From assembly GCA_003990745.1 (NCBI GenBank), contig RBNI01001703.1, forward strand, positions 1 to 21,225: DNA of 21,225 bases. Direction: 5' to 3'. Below are positions 19,182 through 21,225 of the stretch, piece after piece (within the stretch, counting starts at the first letter, position 1; each line of letters opens with the position of its first letter). Position numbers and translations under genes: made by a program. Source of the stretch: Jimgerdemannia flammicorona (lineage: Eukaryota > Mucoromycota > Endogonomycetes > Endogonales > Endogonaceae). Below the pieces are notes generated by a model. It was not told the DNA's origin and did not search any database. It saw only the letters and a list, made by a program, of their open reading frames with translations.

Positions 19182-19600
19182 TACCTTTCTCTAGTATAAT
19201 TTATATTATACAAACTTCTGATAATACTTTCCACATAGTTTTTAGAGAAAAGATAATAATAATATATTAAAAAACAAGAGTTCTGAGAAGCATACTAAAT
19301 AGAGTGACCCTAGTATATTTGACTGACAATATGTAGAGAGAAGCTATAGCTTAAGAGTGGGTCTCTTGGGCTCTTGTTCAGATAGAAGTAGGGGTGGTAA
19401 GGATGTAAGGCTAAGTATTGATAGATCTGAAACTGAGAGGATGAGCTTTATAGATAAGATTAAGACTGGAAGTTAGTCAGTAGGACTGAATAGATAGCTA
19501 TAGAGGAGAAAGAGAGGGCACTAGCTGAAAGGTCTAAAGGGGTAGTTCTGAGGAGCCACAAGAACAGAGCTAGTGAAGTAGTGACTAATGAGAGAACTGT
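19182..19600 (+). mobile_element. Second LINE 5' end, truncated and decayed
   Basis: 19182-19330 aligns with 1881-2025, the 5' UTR of the full LINE. Paired landmarks are CTCTAGTATAATTT / CTCCAGTACCATTT, TTTTTAGAGAAAAGA / TTTTTGGAGAAAAGA and CATACTAAATAGAGTGACCCTAGTATATTTGAC / the GC-richer version at 1988-2021. Most differences are G/A or C/T. Beyond about 19350 the similarity fades. The purine-rich sequence stops abruptly near 19600, where the composition changes to that of the next gene. No ORF remains. Confidence 0.65.
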
Positions 19601-19853
19601 AAGCGCACAACCTCCAAGCCACAGAAATCACACGCGATCTCCGAACAAATCTGGAAATCACCTGCAAGATCACGAAGCTGAGTCAAACAGAAGTCACAGC
19701 GCACAAAGCTGAGTCAATACCAAGTCACAGAAACACAAGATTCACACAAACGGGATCTTACCAATCTAGAACAAATGCATATATACCCAGCCCCAAGATG
19801 TGTCGAACAGAGAACCAAAACAAATAACATCCACAACTTCCAAACACCCAAAC
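19601..19853 (+). promoter_or_regulatory. Promoter-like region of the downstream ORF
   Basis: This block is A/C-rich with normal CpG. Two AP-1/Gcn4-type sites TGAGTCA (19679-19685 and 19710-19716) sit in short repeats (AAGCTGAGTCAA, AAGTCACAG). A TATATA box lies at 19780-19785, about 70 bp before the ATG at 19854. A bZIP-responsive promoter is inferred. Confidence 0.45.
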
Positions 19854-20735
19854 ATGACCACTGAGATCTACAACCGCATCCGCGCTGACATTTGGAATGC
19901 CATTGTCAACCGAGCCACACCCCCTCTGCCCCTCATGAATATCTACAGCCAAGCACCCCTCTACTTCGTGGAAGCCCGATAGAATGCCCTGAACATGCTT
20001 AATGAGGCCCACCGGATTGGACAAATCTCAAGCTACTACCAGATCGGCCGCCTCCTGGAAGACATGGTTGAACACCACCATGATACAGATATTACCCAGA
20101 TGTCCCAACACCAGAAACTCATCGCCCGCAAACACCGAGAGCTCTTCTATGAGTACAGCACCTTTATTCCTCGCCTCCGAGCTACTACCAGCGAAATGGT
20201 TGCTACCCTGTCCTACGGCCAAATCGATGACATGATACAAGAACTCAACCACAAGTACCTTGAGTACGTTGAAACCACAGACAGAACCTTCCCGCACCCC
20301 GACGACCACATTCTGCAAATGCCTCAAGTTGGATACACTATGAAGGACGTCTACGATATAATCAACTTCGACAAAGATGAAGCAGAAGACAATGATCCTT
20401 CTGACGCCGACATGACCTCAAGCCAAGAATCTCTTCCAACTCTGATCACACCACCAACTCTGCCGATGAACTTACAACAGTTCATAACCACATACGAGAC
20501 TTATTGGGACAATGACCACTGGCACGAATACCAACCTGCGTTCACCCCCGACTACTTCAACTATAACGAAGAGACCGGAGAATACAACCTGTACCTTCAG
20601 ACAACCCTCGAGATTGAACCAACCACTCCACCACCCGAGTACGAGCGACGTGAACCACTCTTCTTAGATGACTACTTCATCAGAGATGAGGTCATCGATG
20701 GTGATGTCATTGAAGACTACCCAGACAGCGCCTAA
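19854..20735 (+). CDS. Unrecognised acidic protein ORF with one in-frame TAG
   Basis: One frame runs 294 codons from ATG 19854 (context AAACATGACC) to TAA 20733-20735, broken only by TAG at 19980-19982 (codon 43), which a single C-to-T change from CAG would explain. The part after the stop has its own ATG at 19995 and is open for 246 residues. The predicted protein has an N-terminal helical region (EIYNRIRADIWNAIV; NALNMLNEAHRIG; YYQIGRLLEDMV) and a very acidic, aromatic and Pro-rich C-terminus (NDHWHEYQPAF, YFNYNEETGEY, DGDVIEDYPDSA). No signal peptide, zinc knuckle or known catalytic motif is visible. It could be a single-copy orphan gene, a gene with tolerated readthrough, or the only ORF of a non-autonomous retroelement. 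The acidic C-terminus is unlike a typical Gag. Confidence 0.55.
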
Positions 20736-21225
20736 ACCTATAAATAGCCTAGCAGTCATAGTATAGTTAGATTAGCCTTGTACGACGTGACTGTGAACTG
20801 ACTCAGCAGTCAGACGATCTCTTGACATATCAGATCACCCTTGTACTACGTGACTGCATTCCGACTCAGCAAAGCACTTAGTGCTACATCCATATTTAGC
20901 ATAGTCCAGATAGCCCCTCACTAGTATAAATACCCCCTCCCCCAGACCTCAGAATCTCGGACTTGAACAATCCGAACACAACTCCTGAGCACTTCTCCAA
21001 TACCCCTTCACACAACTACTCCTAGTATAGCAATATCATGAATAGCGAATAAACCTATATAATAACCCACAAACCACTCTTAAGTAAATCCGCTCCCCGT
21101 TAGGTCCTACTCCTAACCCCGTCACGAAATTTCCTAATTGGGTATTGTCTGCAGCGATACGCCAATTCAACTAAGCTGGCCTTAGTTTCTTGAACTTCCT
21201 GAAATACGGAAAATCCTGAATATCC
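20736..21225 (+). promoter_or_regulatory. Promoter- or LTR-like flank with duplicated element, bZIP sites and TATA box
   Basis: A direct repeat of about 40 bp occurs at 20774-20813 and 20837-20876 (CCTTGTACGACGTGACTG / CCTTGTACTACGTGACTG, each followed by GACTCAGCA). The first copy contains TGACTCA (20799-20805), the second CGACTCA. TATAAATA lies at 20925-20932, followed by a C-rich stretch and then AATAAA near 21048. This order (repeated upstream elements, TATA, AATAAA) resembles the U3-R-U5 layout of an LTR, but no matching second copy lies in the window. It could equally be the promoter of a gene beyond 21225. Confidence 0.4.

Overview
The window looks like nuclear DNA of a filamentous fungus, most probably an ascomycete of the Pezizomycotina; this is an inference, not an identification. 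The reasons are short introns (49-93 bp) with GTRNGT-type donors, a sharply bimodal composition in which gene islands of moderate GC alternate with AT-rich, CpG-poor blocks of decayed retroelements, and nonsense codons that mostly look like C-to-T changes, as expected from RIP- or methylation-linked decay.

Layout. 1-152 is homopolymer-rich low complexity. 153-1726 is a deleted LTR retrotransposon (two ~172-bp LTRs around a Gag relic, minus strand). 1877-7713 is a full-length but dead LINE with two open reading frames (ORF1; ORF2 with endonuclease, reverse transcriptase and C-terminal zinc knuckle), flanked by a 16-bp target-site duplication. 7730-8400 is an AT desert. 8400-11130 is a poorly coding stretch with one open Pro/Ser/Thr-rich fragment, a 21-bp minisatellite, a palindrome and a microsatellite. 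11130-13022 (minus) is a seven-exon RING-finger gene relic with four internal stops and a frameshift. 13565-17577 (plus) is divergent from it and is the main find: a 14-exon gene whose exons join in one intact 744-residue frame, encoding a TKL-like protein kinase followed by a ribonuclease-inhibitor/NLRC3-type LRR array, with one LRR per exon and ten consecutive exons of exactly 84 nt. 17578-19600 is an AT desert holding a second LINE 5' end. 19854-20735 is an unrecognised acidic ORF with one in-frame TAG, between two promoter-like flanks that carry TATA boxes and AP-1/Gcn4-like sites; the downstream flank could be an LTR.

How parts may work together. The kinase-LRR protein has the logic of an intracellular sensor: a variable repeat array as receptor and a kinase as effector. 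Its exon design would allow repeats to be gained, lost or skipped without breaking frame. The RING gene shares its 542-bp divergent intergenic region and could have been a co-regulated partner, but is now inactive. All functional statements are inferred from motifs; no searches were possible.
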